This document shows positions 33,438-45,259 of a stretch of 64,000 bases of DNA, piece by piece (position 1 is the first letter of the stretch; each line of letters begins with the position of its first letter). The position numbers and the translations under genes were made by a program. The notes under the pieces were generated by a model. The model did not search any database. It saw nothing but the letters and a program-made list of their open reading frames with translations, and was not told the origin of the DNA. The DNA comes from Patella vulgata (taxonomy: Eukaryota > Mollusca > Gastropoda > Patellidae). The DNA is taken from the NCBI RefSeq assembly GCF_932274485.2, contig NC_065880.2, positions 8,347,695 to 8,411,694 of the forward strand, given 5' to 3'.

Positions 33438-33779
33438 CAGTCTGATTAAAATACAGATCTATATTTCGTTACCTCTTTTTATACATTCGATGTCTCTAAT
33501 ACATGAAGTTCTGACCAGCTGTAAAGGGAGGTCGCGTCAGGGGTCATACGAGCGGCTTTTGACCCTATGACGTCAAACATTTGATTTACTAATCAGCGTT
33601 GATGTTTCTACTGCGATAACCATAGTTCCGTGCACTATACGTAAAAATCTCGCCGTAACGTACCGTTTCATTGGCTAATCCCTCACATCAACCAGATCCC
33701 AGTGTAGTAAATACAAGTAAAACAAAATTTTGAACTATAAAAAACGAAACGAAATAGGATCTGTGTTGTAATCAGATTG
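33438..33779. mobile_element. MITE-3 copy with perfect 9-bp target duplication
   Basis: Ends CAGTCTGATTAAAATACAG and GTGTTGTAATCAGATTG; flanked by TGTATGAAC at 33429-33437 and 33780-33788. A 9-bp duplication fits a Mutator-like transposase. Confidence 0.9.
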
Positions 33780-33788
33780 TGTATGAAC

Positions 33789-33903
33789 GAACTTTCGTCC
33801 GGACTTTGTTCCTTGTCAGGCCAAATATTATGTACCACAGGATTCCATACTGAAAAATACCGAGGAACTTTCTTCGGCCCATACCGAGCCATCGTGGCTC
33901 CCA
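33789..33903 (-). mobile_element. SINE-B head fragment
   Basis: TTTGTTCCTTGTCAGGCC, CGAGGAACTTTCTTCGGCC and GAGCCATCGTGGCTCCC match the diverged SINE-B 5' part. Confidence 0.55.
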
Positions 33904-33909
33904 TTTCAT

Positions 33910-34340
33910 GAAGGTCTATCGTATACTTCTTATTGTTTCATTTTGAGACAGGTGGTGACATAATCTTATCATAGATACGGTCATGTTTATACTATGTCAC
34001 TTCCGCTCATATCTTAATCATTTTTTTTTTTTTACTTAAATTCAATATTAGGGTTATTTGTGAAAGCGAGAAAAACGCAGACAGGTCATTTGAGCGGCCA
34101 TGTTTATATGTCTAGATCCGCTTTTGATTATTTATTTTTTTTTAAAAATAAAATCAAAGTCTATAAGTCAGTGGACAAATTTTGCACATGGTTTTTCTAC
34201 AAGATAAATGATGATACTCGGTGATTGGAATATAATATAATTTCTTATTTTTCATAAAAAAAATTAGCCGTTCCAGTGTTTACACCTGGGATAAAACGAT
34301 AAAAACTTTTATTATATTTACAAGAATGAACCGTTGAACG
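33910..34340. other. nothing recognised
   Basis: AT-rich with homopolymer runs. Confidence 0.3.
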
Positions 34341-34344
34341 TCAG

Positions 34345-34420
34345 TCTGATGAAACAATAAAATTGAACCATATGTTAGTCCCGAAATTCGACCTTGTTTG
34401 TGTTGAGTGGACGATAAACC

Positions 34421-34465
<45 letters not shown>

Positions 34466-34475
34466 CTCTCTCTCA
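34345..34475 (+). mobile_element. SINE-A 3' end
   Basis: ACAATAAAATTGAACCATAT through GTGGACGATAAACCC and a 55-bp (CT)n. Confidence 0.7.
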
Positions 34476-34867
34476 TACATCATGGGGATATTCTCTCACT
34501 TTATTAAAATTCTAAATAATCAAATCCAAAGTATTATTATTAAGAGGATGGGGCTGTGTACGAAAGTACAAGTTCACCGCGTAGAGGAATGTTATTTTAA
34601 CTGTGCAACATTTTTTAACGTCATTATTTTATAATTTTCAACTAGAAAATGGCGGAGGAAAAAAAACCCACATATATATATACATGAAGTACGCGGAATT
34701 TTAACCCAGCGGGTGACATTCTCTCATTCTATACCATTTTTTCTACCATCGTTTATATTGGTAGAACACGTCAGACAGCATTCCATCCTTACGGTTAAAT
34801 AAAACAATCCAAAGGCTTATTGTCTGCGCCATGGCAATTAGAGAACACGATTCTACCCGTGCTCTAT

Positions 34868-35130
34868 AAGAGAGAGAGAGAGAGAGAGATGGGGTTTAAC
34901 GTCATTTCGGGACTAACACATGGTTCAATTTTATTTCAATAACTCGCTTGAGTCTAGGGGTCTTTAGCAGTGGGAGGAAATCGGAGGACCCGGAGAAAAC
35001 CCACAAGGTTGGACAGGCGACTCTACTCCTTGTCACGTACAACCGCGGGGAATCGAAAACACGCCAGTTGACTCAATGACAGACCGTATGATACAACGCA
35101 CATGTGCTAACCATTCGGCCATCCATCCTA
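34868..35130 (-). mobile_element. full-length SINE-A
   Basis: (GA)n, shortened 3' block, central block, head with GCTAACCATTCGGCCATCC. Confidence 0.82.
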
Positions 35131-35254
35131 GCTTTTTCTGGGTGTTGAATGGATGTTAAATTCTCAGAGACAGTTATTTACAAATTGTGGAACCGCTAAT
35201 AGTATTTATTTCGCTGCATGTATGTTCGCACGTTGACTCAAAATATATTCATAG

Positions 35255-35465
35255 TCGATCGGATGGGAGAAAAATCCGAGGTCCCGTGTACAAATTGGCG
35301 TTCACGTAAAAGATCCCTTGATAGTTGGAACTCTATATAAGAGTAGGCCGTAGTGCCGCTCCCGGTGCAAAAAGTTCCTCATAGCATACTGTATGGCGTA
35401 AGCTCGTCTTTATTTGTCCAGTCGCTACAGATCGGACGTTAAACCCCATTTTATTTAATTTCATC
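35255..35465 (+). mobile_element. SINE-B, 5' truncated
   Basis: From TCGATCGGATGGGAGAAAA through CTTCACGTAAAAGATCCC-like body to CGGACGTTAAACCCCATT. Confidence 0.72.
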
Positions 35466-35475
35466 TCTCCTTCTA

Positions 35476-35504
35476 AGCAATATGTTAGTCCCGAAACGGC
35501 CTAG

Positions 35505-35545
<41 letters not shown>
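35476..35545 (+). mobile_element. SINE-A 3' remnant
   Basis: AATATGTTAGTCCCGAAACG and CCTAG joined directly to (CT)n; the final GGACGTTAAACC is missing. Confidence 0.55.
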
Positions 35546-35549
35546 GCCA

Positions 35550-37220
35550 GAACAAAACAAATAACAGATCATGTTCCATATTATTAGTCTATGCACCTTA
35601 TTCTACATTCCTCACAGTTAACTCAACGTCGAGATATTTCTACGGTTAAAAAGTTGACAGGAATTCCACGGCATCCAGCTCATTAAGTAAATATTATGTT
35701 ATGTTTGGGGTAAATGAATTGTGAAGTTAAGCAAGCTTTGGTTGGAATTTGGTTTGAATTTATTCATAAATTGTCAACAACAAAAACAAAGACCTGCGTG
35801 AAAACAAAGAATGTGATAGAATTAAAATAACAAGAGCTGCCAGACAACGAGACAAAATATTACAGCTGAGAAAGTTACTGGGGATTTGTCGACAGTGTTT
35901 ACAAAACAAATATAAAGATATGATAGATGCGCATAAGATATTGTGATATACTAAACTTAGACTGTCTGTCTTCAGTTAGCTTCTCTTGAGTACAGACACT
36001 AAGCTAGTTGGCCGCTATTTTAAAAAATAAATCGACTATCTTAGTGGAAAACACTGAGTAGACTATACTTCGAGAATATTGTTGAGAATTTATTCTGCGT
36101 TCATTTAAAAAAATGGAAAAAGTTTGTTTAGTCTTTCTGTTTATGAAATCGGTATAGGAACGCATTAGAAAACAGTATAGGACCTACTACTTTCTCTGGG
36201 TCAGGGGCGGGTAGTGTATGAGAATCTTTAATTGCTTAGCACTAAGATTAGACCCCAGAAAACGCCATTTTGTTACCCAAAAGCAACCGAGACAATAATT
36301 GGCCAGGCTCTTTCTACATATGGCAATGGGTGTGATTAGTGTTAAATGATAAGGCCAGCTCAATTTTTCGTCATAGATGACGAGATGTAAACAGGGCTAG
36401 CGCTAATCCTAACCCTAACGCTGGTCCTAGCCCCAATGCTTACCCTAACCTACAATATCGCTAACAATCACGTACCCTATAACCTTATTTACATCTCAAC
36501 GACCGTGACAAAAGTTGAACTAGTATTAGCAAAAAGATTTATAACTCTGGGTGTGATATCACCGTAGACGTCATCACCTTTTGACACTCCATGACAACAC
36601 ATCTAAAGTTGTCACGTATCCATCACATTATTTACAGCTGCAAGTAACAAAATATCAGTTGAATGCAAATAGTTTTGAAGGATCAAAATAGCAACCGATC
36701 AAAAATTGATCATCTGAACGTAGACTACAATTAGCGAAATCTGGCAGATTTGGTGTGAGTTATTTCCCTTGACAGAACGTTGTCAACAGATCTAATAACG
36801 TCATCCGTTATTCTTGGACTTTGGCGCGTTAAAATTACATTGGTATGACGTCACCGACACATTGTATGCCTTATTAGTCTGCTGATATCCCCCTGGGGGG
36901 ATTACACAAGTTTCCCGTGGCCTGTCTATCCTCTGCATCATGACAATCTCCGTATTATATATTTAATTAATTGCTAGTCCAGAGAAGGCAATTAAAAATA
37001 ATTACGGAGGATTCAGCCATAATTTACTGCGTGATTAATTATTAATCTAGTCTTTCAATTCTAATATTCGTCCAAACTTCTCCAGACTTTCAAAATGTCT
37101 TCGTCTGATAAAGTTTCCTTAATATTGAGACTTATTACAAAAATAGTTAATTTAATTGTTCGGCATACGTAAAGTGTTTTGTAATAATTTCTGTCCTGGT
37201 AATAATTCAAATTTATAAAT
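35550..37220. other. no recognised gene; includes repeat R1 copy 2
   Basis: 35950-36185 matches R1 (ACAGACACTAAGCTAGTTGG). 36395-36480 has CCCTAACC-rich sequence. The rest is unassigned AT-rich DNA. Confidence 0.4.
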
Positions 37221-37365
37221 TTATTCCACAAAGAAATGTTTGCTACAGACCTTCAACGCCTTGGATTTTTGTCCCATTCGAAAAGCTATGTGCTTTTTCT
37301 CGCCAGCTCCACCCCCCACCCACAATCTCGCACCGCTGACAAAAACGTAAATCCCGGGGAAATCC

Positions 37366-37776
37366 CTAGTAGTAGTAGCAGTAGTAGTAGTGATAGTAGT
37401 AGCAGTAGTAGTAATAGTACAATAGTAGTGGTAGCAGTAGTAGTAATAGTACAGTATAGTCGTAGTAGTAATAGTACAGTAGTAGTGGTAGCAGTAGTAG
37501 TAATAGTACAGTATAGTCGTAGTAGTAGCAGTAGTAGTAATTGTACAGTATAGTAGTAGTAGTAGTAGTAGCAGTAATAGTACAGTAGTAGTGGTAGTAG
37601 TAGTATATATGTAGTAGTAGTATAGTAGTAGTAGTAGTAGGAGTAGTAGTAGTAGTAGTAGCAGTAGTAGTAGTAGCAGTAATAGTACAGTAGTAGTGGT
37701 AGTAGTAGTAGTATATATATATATATATAGTAGTAGTAGTAGTAGTAGTGGTAGCAGTAGTAGTAATAGTACAGTA

Positions 37777-37812
<36 letters not shown>

Positions 37813-37866
37813 CAGTAGTAGTGGTGAGGTAGCAGTAGTAGTAATAGTACTATTGGTAGTGACAAC

Positions 37867-37906
<40 letters not shown>

Positions 37907-38005
37907 AAATGAAATGGGGTTAACGTCCTACTGTTCTGCACTATTGGTAGTAGCAGTAGTAGTAGCAGTAGTAGTAGTAGTAGTAGCAGTAGTAGTAATA
38001 GTTCA
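37366..38005. repeat. long (TAG)n array with variants
   Basis: About 640 bp of TAG triplets with CAG, TGG and TATA interruptions; sub-blocks such as AATAGTACAGTA recur in a higher-order pattern. A 37-bp SINE-B 3' end (GAAATGAAATGGGGTTAACG) is embedded at 37908-37944. The ORFs across it are triplet artefacts. Confidence 0.9.
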
Positions 38006-38009
38006 ATAT

Positions 38010-38685
38010 CACATATTACATATTATATCGAACAGGAATATTTTAGCGAGAAGATTGACAACGAGGGATTTTTGCAAAAAATAAGATGATACTTAACTAT
38101 TATATACAATAAGTAGCAAGCATAGCACATAAAACAAACTAATTGCAAAATAACGAGTCACAAATTATGAAGGAAATTATAAAAATTCGTGGCAACACAA
38201 ATAGGAAATTGCATCAACATTATCCAAAAAACTGTGTGTGTATATTAGAGAATGTTATGCGTGGGTATTGATCACGAATATGAGTTGTCTGGGGACATTT
38301 ACAAATCACATGCTCCTCTTTGTAATAAATAACTAGGGGTTTTTTTCAGGAAAAAATCTTCTTTTTTACCTTAAATATACTCCAAATATATTATCCTACC
38401 CCCCCCCCCCCTATATTTCTTATTATATGTGTCCCCATATTATAAGCACATTGCATATTGTATATTTATTTTAAATTTTCTGTTTTATGAACTCGAATAT
38501 ATACTATATTTAATCTTTTTAACTGATTGTTATTTAATGCATCAGTCTATATCTTTTGTAATATATTTTCTATGAAGGGCAGAATGTTAGAACGGCTATT
38601 ATAGCCTAATATTCAATAAAGTCATTATTATTATTATTATTAACCACAAACACACTAAAGTTCATCATGTTTTATCCTTGCCCAA
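38010..38685. other. nothing recognised
   Basis: AT-rich; a CAATAAAG motif and (ATT)n at about 38620-38640 could be the 3' end of a retro-copy, but no body is visible. Confidence 0.3.
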
Positions 38686-38689
38686 CGTC

Positions 38690-38880
38690 CTGTTTCAACC
38701 CCTACATCAGGGGCTGCTCAGATTATATTCCGAAGCAGGTCTATCCTACTCGCGGTCTACGCTAATTTCCAATTCCAAATGTAAAGGTCCCTTTTGGTCC
38801 CATTCAAACGACTAGACGCCGTATGTTTTTTCTGGGTCACACGTCCTGCCCCACTGACAAGGGGTTTCAGACACATTTAC
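38690..38880 (-). mobile_element. diverged SINE-B
   Basis: CCAACGTCCTGTTTCAACC, then CATTCAAACGACTAGACGC and CACTGACAAGGGG match SINE-B in inverted order. Confidence 0.5.
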
Positions 38881-38937
38881 CTCACCTATATTGATCTAAT
38901 TTGCTGTAAATGGACCAATCCTTCCCTTTTTTTAATA

Positions 38938-39333
38938 ATTATTCCAATCTATATGCAAGAGTTAAATCTGCCTTTTGCCCGTCTTTCGTTAGGCCTTAAA
39001 TGTTGACAAAAAAATTCAATTGGAAATTGATGAACTTACCAAGACCATAATTAACTCTCAGTGGCATTGGATGTCTCCGATTTTAAATAGATTTAATCAG
39101 TTTAGCCATTTAATGATTTAATTTAAAAATTGATAATCCAGACTTCGTTTATTATCTTAACAGCGGTAGCAATGGCAATCGAGTCTACCTTGTTCTTCTA
39201 ACACCGCAAACTCGGTTCAGAATGAAGTAATTTGACTGAAATATGCAACATATTCCCTTTTCGTTACCACGTTTTTAACTATTATATAGCGAGAACTATC
39301 AGTTATTTATGTAATCTTAAATAATGCCCTTTT
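38938..39333 (-). mobile_element. diverged MITE-1
   Basis: GCAAGAGTTAAATCTGCC, ACCAAGACCATAATTAAC and GCGAGAACTATCAG in family order; ends eroded. Confidence 0.65.
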
Positions 39334-39334
39334 A

Positions 39335-39656
39335 ATGGTGTTAAATTTATTTTTTTGTTAAAAACCATATTAAAGCTTCTTGAAGTCAAGTTGAAGGTTA
39401 TTTATGTATCCGTCTAAACGTTGTTTTATAGCAAATGGCGGGGTTATTATATTCATCTCCTGGGAAATAGCACCAAACAGATTCGGTTCATATCCTATAT
39501 TTTTAGACTATTGTTTGCATTTTGAAAGAACAATTCATAATATCATTTGTATTGTATCTAAATTTCTTTGTCTAAATCTATTGGATTTGTGGCGTCAAAC
39601 ATGCCGTGTTTCGTTTCTACAGTACATGCATTGTCGGAGCCTTGGTACTTTTTCGA

Positions 39657-39695
<39 letters not shown>

Positions 39696-40190
39696 CTAAG
39701 AATTAAGAACACCGAATAAAGAGCTGTTTGGTCTTCCATACAAGTCCTTGTCCATGAAACACAAAAGTAAACAGTTTATGTTATTTATATTAAAGCGAGA
39801 ATTTCAAATTTTCGAAGAAAGTCAAAACATAATTATTTCTATGTCTTTTGCTCAATAGGTTTTCAAATCACTATTATACGATCATAGGTATCATTTTCCC
39901 ACTTAAAAATCATTCACCCCGGAAATAATAACACAATTACCTCCCTTGTTTTTGTATTCCCCGCATGGAATAGCTATCTCCAAACGTTTGAATTTGGAGT
40001 TGAAAATGATATTTTTGTTCATTTCTCAACTGGCAATAGTGAATTATAGGATTAATAGGTGTGACTGTTTAAAGATACCATCTATTTTAAGGATTTATTT
40101 TAATACATTTTAAAAATATAACTTAAAAATATGAAATTCTCGCTTTAAGCTAGAAATTTAATAATAAAATTAATCAAATAATATCTGGTT
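39335..40190. other. no recognised gene
   Basis: A 100-codon plus ORF (39404-39706) runs into (GA)n and has no motif. 39703-39741 matches 61282-61320 inverted. Confidence 0.35.
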
Positions 40191-40194
40191 TCAT

Positions 40195-40385
40195 ACTAAA
40201 CTTAGGCTGTCTGTCTACAGTTAGCTCCATGTGGGAACAGACTCTAAGCTAGTTGACCGACATTTTAAATCCTTTAAATCGAGAATTCTGCAATCTTTCC
40301 GTGTATGACTGAGTAGAAACAGTATACTCATTTCTGAATATGGCGGCCATTTAGGGCAGAGATCTATTCCAGAAGAATGAAGTAG
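40195..40385. repeat. dispersed repeat R1, copy 3
   Basis: AACAGACTCTAAGCTAGTTG and GGCGGCCATTTAGGGCAG, as in copies at 21.7 and 35.9 kb. Confidence 0.65.
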
Positions 40386-40592
40386 GCGGATCTCTGTGTG
40401 CAGAATGTACTTTGTGTAAGACCTTCAGACATGCTAATTATATTTATTGGTTAACGTTTTTTAAACCATAAATCTGGGTTAATCTAGGTCTTATGTGCAA
40501 ATGGCAAAAGGTTTGTTGTTTTTTTTAAATCGATTTGTGTTATCACAGTGTAAATTGAGTTTGTATTGTCTGCTTACGTCGGTGTAATTACT

Positions 40593-40750
40593 AAAGGCCT
40601 GCGCACGCCCAGGGTCATCTTCAATAGAACGCTTGACCTGGCTTTAACTACGTTCATCTTATCAAGGCCTTCACGCAATAGCATGCACGCCCAGGGCCAT
40701 CCTCAATAAAAGGCTTGGTCTCACTTTAACTACGTTCATCGTATAAAGGC
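40593..40750. repeat. tandem duplication of about 85-90 bp
   Basis: GCACGCCCAGGGTCATC and CTTTAACTACGTTCATC each occur twice in order. Confidence 0.7.
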
Positions 40751-40754
40751 CGTC

Positions 40755-41245
40755 ACGAAACACCCTGCATATTTCGCCATTAATTTCGATTGGATACAAG
40801 CTCAGCTTGTCAGCCTATCAGATTCCTTGGTCGTCGTGAATACCAAGCCTCGCGCTTTCAAGCTAAAATGTCGACCCGTGATAATCGAGTTGCAAAGTTC
40901 AAGGTTCGTTTAATGTCAAGGTCTCCGTGAAGGTCGCTATATCACAACCTCTGATTGGACGTTACTGTTCACGTGTCTGCAGATAACGTAGCTTTTAAGT
41001 TCGGGAATTGTAAAGTAATCTAGCAACGTCCAGATGTTGTAAAACTCGTAGTCGCTGCTTCAGGAACATGACCCAGGGCGTACGTATGTACCGTGATTGT
41101 GTTCCCTGGAGTGTTGCAGAAGAGATATCAGTCGAAGACCAATATCATTCTTGTGTACGGGCACTTAAAAACGACTTGTTTCAGAACCTGTAGACTTCAA
41201 CTGCACGCGTATTTATATTGGTTCGAGTACGTCAATTCAAAGAAA
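40755..41245. other. nothing recognised
   Basis: Less AT-rich and free of known repeats, but no convincing exon was found. Confidence 0.3.
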
Positions 41246-41249
41246 TGCC

Positions 41250-41516
41250 GCGGTTGGATGACCGAATGGGTAGCGTGTGCGCGCTATATCATAAGGTATG
41301 TCACTGAGTCAACTGGCGTGGTTTCGATTCCCGGGTTGTACGTGACAAGGAGTTTGGTCGCCTGTCCAACCTCGTGGGTTTTCTCCGGATCTTCCGGTTT
41401 CCTGTCACTGCTAAAGACCTCTACGTGCAAGCGAATTATTGAAATAAAAGTGTTACCATATGTTAGTCCCGAAATGACCTATTTTGTGTCGAGTGGACGT
41501 TTAACCCCCCTCTCCT

Positions 41517-41549
<33 letters not shown>
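41250..41549 (+). mobile_element. SINE-A with 13-bp target duplication
   Basis: Flanked by TCAAAGAAATGCC and TCAAAGAAACGCC (one change). Full length with (CT)n. The long ORF across it is fortuitous. Confidence 0.88.
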
Positions 41550-41554
<5 letters not shown>

Positions 41555-41654
41555 GAAACGCCCTATTTTATATTCATGAATAGTATTGATTATTGACAGT
41601 GACAGAGTTATTGTCCTTGCCAAACCGGAAGTATCTTCTATACAGTAAAATTAC

Positions 41655-41802
41655 ACTTTACAGTTGGAACTCGAAACACGAGAAAACCGTAGTGCTACTG
41701 TTCTGACCATATTTCCTTCCTAGCACACTGTAGGGAGTATGTTCGTCTTCATTAGTGAAGTCAGTTCAGAAAGGTAGGACTTTAAACCCCATTTCCTTTT
41801 AT
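41655..41802 (+). mobile_element. diverged SINE-B 3' half
   Basis: CAGTTGGAACTCG, CCTAGCACACTGTAGGG and GGACTTTAAACCCC in SINE-B order. Confidence 0.6.
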
Positions 41803-41964
41803 TTATAAAAACTGGTATTTTGATATCCAGACCACACCTGTATCTAACATGTGTTGTATTTATCTAGCTGTTGTGACGTATCGGAACTAGATATTTTAGT
41901 TAAATGTTTGTCGTTGTAATCAACACCAACTTCACCTGTTCATTTCTACAACTGTACAGGTATA

Positions 41965-42145
41965 TGCAATGAAATAAAATATATGGGTTACGTTTCCGCA
42001 ACAACATGGCTAAAAAAAGACGGCCCGGACCGGACAGTAGCAGTATGGCCTACTCTTTATTTTGAGTTCTAACTGTCAATTATCATTTTACTGGATAGAA
42101 GAGACTTCCAGTTCTGAACGAGTAGACGCTGTTCCTTGCCATAAT
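41965..42145 (-). mobile_element. diverged SINE-B
   Basis: GACGGCCCGGACCGGACAG, GGCCTACTCTTTATTTTG and GAACGAGTAGACGCTG in inverted SINE-B order. Confidence 0.45.
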
Positions 42146-42220
42146 AATAATAGTCTATTTATATTGCTCAAAGCGATCACAACTATCACAAAGTGCACAC
42201 TTTCTTAGTCTGGGTCTAAA

Positions 42221-42560
42221 ATAATCTGATGAAAACACAGTATTTCGTTTCGTTTTTTATAGTTCAATATTTCGTTTTATATGTCCGTACTACACTAGGC
42301 TATGGAAGAGTTGTTATATAACCTGGGTCCTGGGTGGCGTGGGGGATTAGCCGTTGAAACGATCTGTTATGGCAACTTCTTAGCGTGCGATGCACAGAAC
42401 GGTGGGTAACCCACTAGAAACGAAACCGCTGATTGATCAATCAATGTCTGACGTCATATGGTCTAAAGCCGCTCGTACGACCCCTGAAATGATCTTCCAG
42501 TACAACCAGTCAGATCTTCATGTAGAGTAGGCATTGGAAGTATAAAAAACGAAACGGATT
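42221..42560. mobile_element. MITE-3 copy with perfect 9-bp target duplication
   Basis: Flanked by GGGTCTAAA at 42212-42220 and 42561-42569. The ends are diverged but in family order (TAATCTGATGAAAACACAG; AAAACGAAACGGATT). Confidence 0.85.
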
Positions 42561-42639
42561 GGGTCTAAACCTAACAATATCTGGAGAGTTCTTTATTTCC
42601 AGTGACATAATCATTCCACTCGGATGGGACTGGGAGAGT

Positions 42640-42905
42640 CGTCCACTAGTCCGCGGGTTTACTAGTCCGCCACTATAAGAAATACTATAAATATTGGTAT
42701 CAAGAAACCTAATCCGAACCCTAACCCTAACCTTAATAATAGATATCGCTAGACTAATGAACCAGCGGACTAGTGTACCTTAATCCGACACTAACCCAAC
42801 CCCTATTAATACATATCACTAGTGGACCCGTGGACAAATGCACCTTTACCCTAACCCTAACCCAACCCCTAATAATTGATATCGGTGGACTAATGAATCC
42901 ACGAA
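42640..42905. repeat. tandem repeat of about 75 bp with telomere-like CCCTAA runs
   Basis: Units with ACTAGTCCGC, ATAGATATCGCTAGAC and AACCCTAACCC; about three units. CCCTAA runs are two to three units long only. Confidence 0.65.
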
Positions 42906-42934
42906 CTAGTGGGCATACCCCGGGACTGAGTAGG

Positions 42935-43133
42935 GAGAGAGAGAGAAATGGGTTTAACGTCCACTCGACACAAACAAGGCCATTTCGGGACTAACATATG
43001 GTTTAATTTTATTTCAATAATTAGCTTGCGCGTAGGGGTCTTTATCAGTGGGAGGAAACCGGAGGACCCAGAGAAAACCCACGAGGTTGGACAGGCGACC
43101 CTACTCCTTGTCACGTACAACCGGGGATTCGAA
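42935..43133 (-). mobile_element. 5'-truncated SINE-A with 13-bp target duplication
   Basis: Flanked by GGGACTGAGTAGG at 42922-42934 and 43134-43146; truncated at box B. Confidence 0.92.
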
Positions 43134-43444
43134 GGGACTGAGTAGGAAAACGATCTTTTGCCCAAAACGGGCTGTTTTAAGCTTGTATCCAAAGCATGTT
43201 TTGTGTGTGAACTGATAATATCTATGAAAATCTATAACTGAATTAGAAGTCTGCCATTTATTCAAAGGTACCATGTAATCTTGTAGAACCAATAATTATT
43301 AAATCTATATTTATATAAAACATGGCCACGGTGGCCAGAAAACAGAAACATCAGGTGTTTCAGAAAGAAAAATTGATTTTTTAAAAAAAAAATAAATACA
43401 TAACGGTAGAAACAATTAGCACATATTAAAATGATTTTATTGTG

Positions 43445-43600
43445 AAAGTGGTGCAGGGTCAGGAAAATAGCACTTAATCATTTGGATGGGACGTAAAACC
43501 CAGGGCCCGTCTGTTTAATCATTCGTGTGCACTTCAAAGATCTACTGGTTTGTTAGAATTCCAAGAAGAACAAGCGGAGAACTGAAACCACTATCCGGAT
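43445..43600 (+). mobile_element. diverged SINE-B, interrupted
   Basis: GGTGCAGGGTCAGG, TTTGGATGGGACGTAAAACC and CACTTCAAAGATC. Its 3' part appears to resume at 43887-43965 after a SINE-A. Confidence 0.6.
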
Positions 43601-43603
43601 ACA

Positions 43604-43886
43604 GAGAGAGAAAGGGTGGGGAGGGGTAACGTCCACTCGACACAAACTAGGCCATTTCGGGACTAACATATATTTTTTATTTTTTATTTCAATAATTCGC
43701 TTGCGCGTACGGGTCTTTAGCAGTGGGAGGAAACCGGAGGACCCGGAGAAAACCCACGAGGTTGGACAGGCGACCCTACTCCTTGTCACGTACAACTGGA
43801 GATTCGAAACCACGGCAGTTGACTCAATGACCGGCCTTATGATACAGCGCGCATGTGCTAACCATTCGACTATCCAAACGGCCCAA
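43604..43886 (-). mobile_element. SINE-A inserted in a SINE-B, 9-bp target duplication
   Basis: Flanked by CCGGATACA at 43595-43603 and 43887-43895. Full length. Confidence 0.85.
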
Positions 43887-43974
43887 CCGGATACAACATG
43901 TTGTATAATTAGCCAGCAGAAAATTAGGATGTTAAACACCATTTCATTTCATTTCGTATATCGGAATCCTATAG

Positions 43975-44217
43975 AAATGAAATAAAATGAAATGGGATTT
44001 AACGTCCTACTGTTCTGCTCCTATGCTGGGCTAATGAAGACGGGCATATGCCATACAGTGTGCTATGAGGGAAATTTTGCCCGGGCAGCGGCACTATCGT
44101 CTACTCTTATATCGAATTCCAACTGCCAAGGGATCTTTTACGTGCATCCAAATGTATACACGGGACCTCGGTTTTTCGTCTCATCCGAAGGACTAGACAG
44201 CTGTCCTTGTCAGGACA
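43975..44217 (-). mobile_element. SINE-B, 5' truncated
   Basis: Clear match from GAAATGGGATTTAACGTCC to CAGCTGTCCTTGTCAGG. Confidence 0.82.
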
Positions 44218-44328
44218 ACTAATTCCTTGTTATATAAAAAACAGAATTAACGCAACGTCCGTTTTTTTTGTACAATGAACCATTACAATATAAGAGTGCA
44301 CAATTCACAATTAATAATAGCAACCACA

Positions 44329-44557
44329 TAATTCCTTGCTATAATAATAATAATAATAATAAAACAGTTGTAAACAATTACAACACAATTAACAATAACC
44401 ACAACATACCAACGATCAACAATACCTCTAATTCTATATTCTTTACTGTTATTTAAATCAACCGTGACTACATCTATATTTAATTCATGTATAATATTGA
44501 CAAATTCTAAATGATGGCCTTGGTTAATAGGAATACGTCAGGTATATATAGAACTCG
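44329..44557 (+). repeat. 229-bp repeat, inverted copy at 50876-51097
   Basis: Matches the reverse complement of 50876-51097 throughout (for instance CAACGATCAACAATACCTC and ACGTCAGGTATATATAGAAC). (AAT)n length differs. Family unknown. Confidence 0.8.
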
Positions 44558-44667
44558 CTTTTAACAAACTGTTCATATGGTGCTCAATGCAGTGCACGGA
44601 TGAATAAGTTTTTGCTGGGTTTACATAAGATGAGCTATAGTAATTTTCTGTGTAGGATGAAGCGTGA

Positions 44668-44804
44668 GACTGAGGTTATGCTGGGGAAAGAAAGACAGAA
44701 AAAAATAATCCGAGAAAAAAGAAAAACCGAGGCCGACAGACCTAGGTTTTTCTGTTGAGGGGTTTTTTTTTCTGAAGATTTTCTTCCCCAGCATAACCGA
44801 AGTC
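44668..44804. repeat. 137-bp palindromic element
   Basis: Arm GACTGAGGTTATGCTGGGGA is matched inverted by CCCCAGCATAACCGAAGTC; A/T-rich purine-pyrimidine arms continue inward. Confidence 0.8.
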
Positions 44805-45092
44805 GAATCAACCGTCTATATTTACATGTGCGTACAATTCCAGTAAGAAAAGTCCTTTATCATGTTATCTTATGGAAAAAAAACACCCTGGAAGATTAAC
44901 CCGATACAGGTTTAAATAAAAACTTTCAGAAATATAACCCTAAATTCCCCTGTATATATTCATCAAAGCCGCCCCCGACTTTCAAACCGCAAGTTATTCC
45001 GGGCATAGAATATACCCCAAAGATCAAAGAGATTTACCGTTATAGGTTTATAAAAATAAGTCAAAGGATTTTCTTCTATAATAAATTGAGAC

Positions 45093-45252
45093 CAGGGGCC
45101 TGTTTCACGAAATTTTAACTAAGATAAAATTCAAATTTTAGTAATTTGATTGGATAATATTAGATAGATTTTAGTGCTTAACCAATCAAAATTGAAGTAT
45201 CTACTAAAATTTGGATTTTTCTTTAGTTAAGATTTCGAGAAACAGGGCCCAG
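45093..45252. mobile_element. MITE-4, GGGCC(C)TGTTTC ends
   Basis: GGGCCTGTTTCACGAAATTT is matched inverted by ATTTCGAGAAACAGGGCCC. Arms of about 45-60 bp meet over a short centre; CCAGG flanks on both sides. Confidence 0.8.
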
Positions 45253-45259
45253 GTTTATT

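Noticed and set aside
37221-37941. Long minus-strand ORFs rich in Leu, Tyr and Thr
   Set aside because: They are translations of the (TAG)n array in different frames.
41093-41596. 167-codon plus ORF
   Set aside because: It runs through a whole SINE-A and its (CT)n tail; the same peptide appears in other SINE-A copies.
42715-42870. Interstitial telomere
   Set aside because: Only two to three CCCTAA units in a row, embedded in a longer non-telomeric unit.
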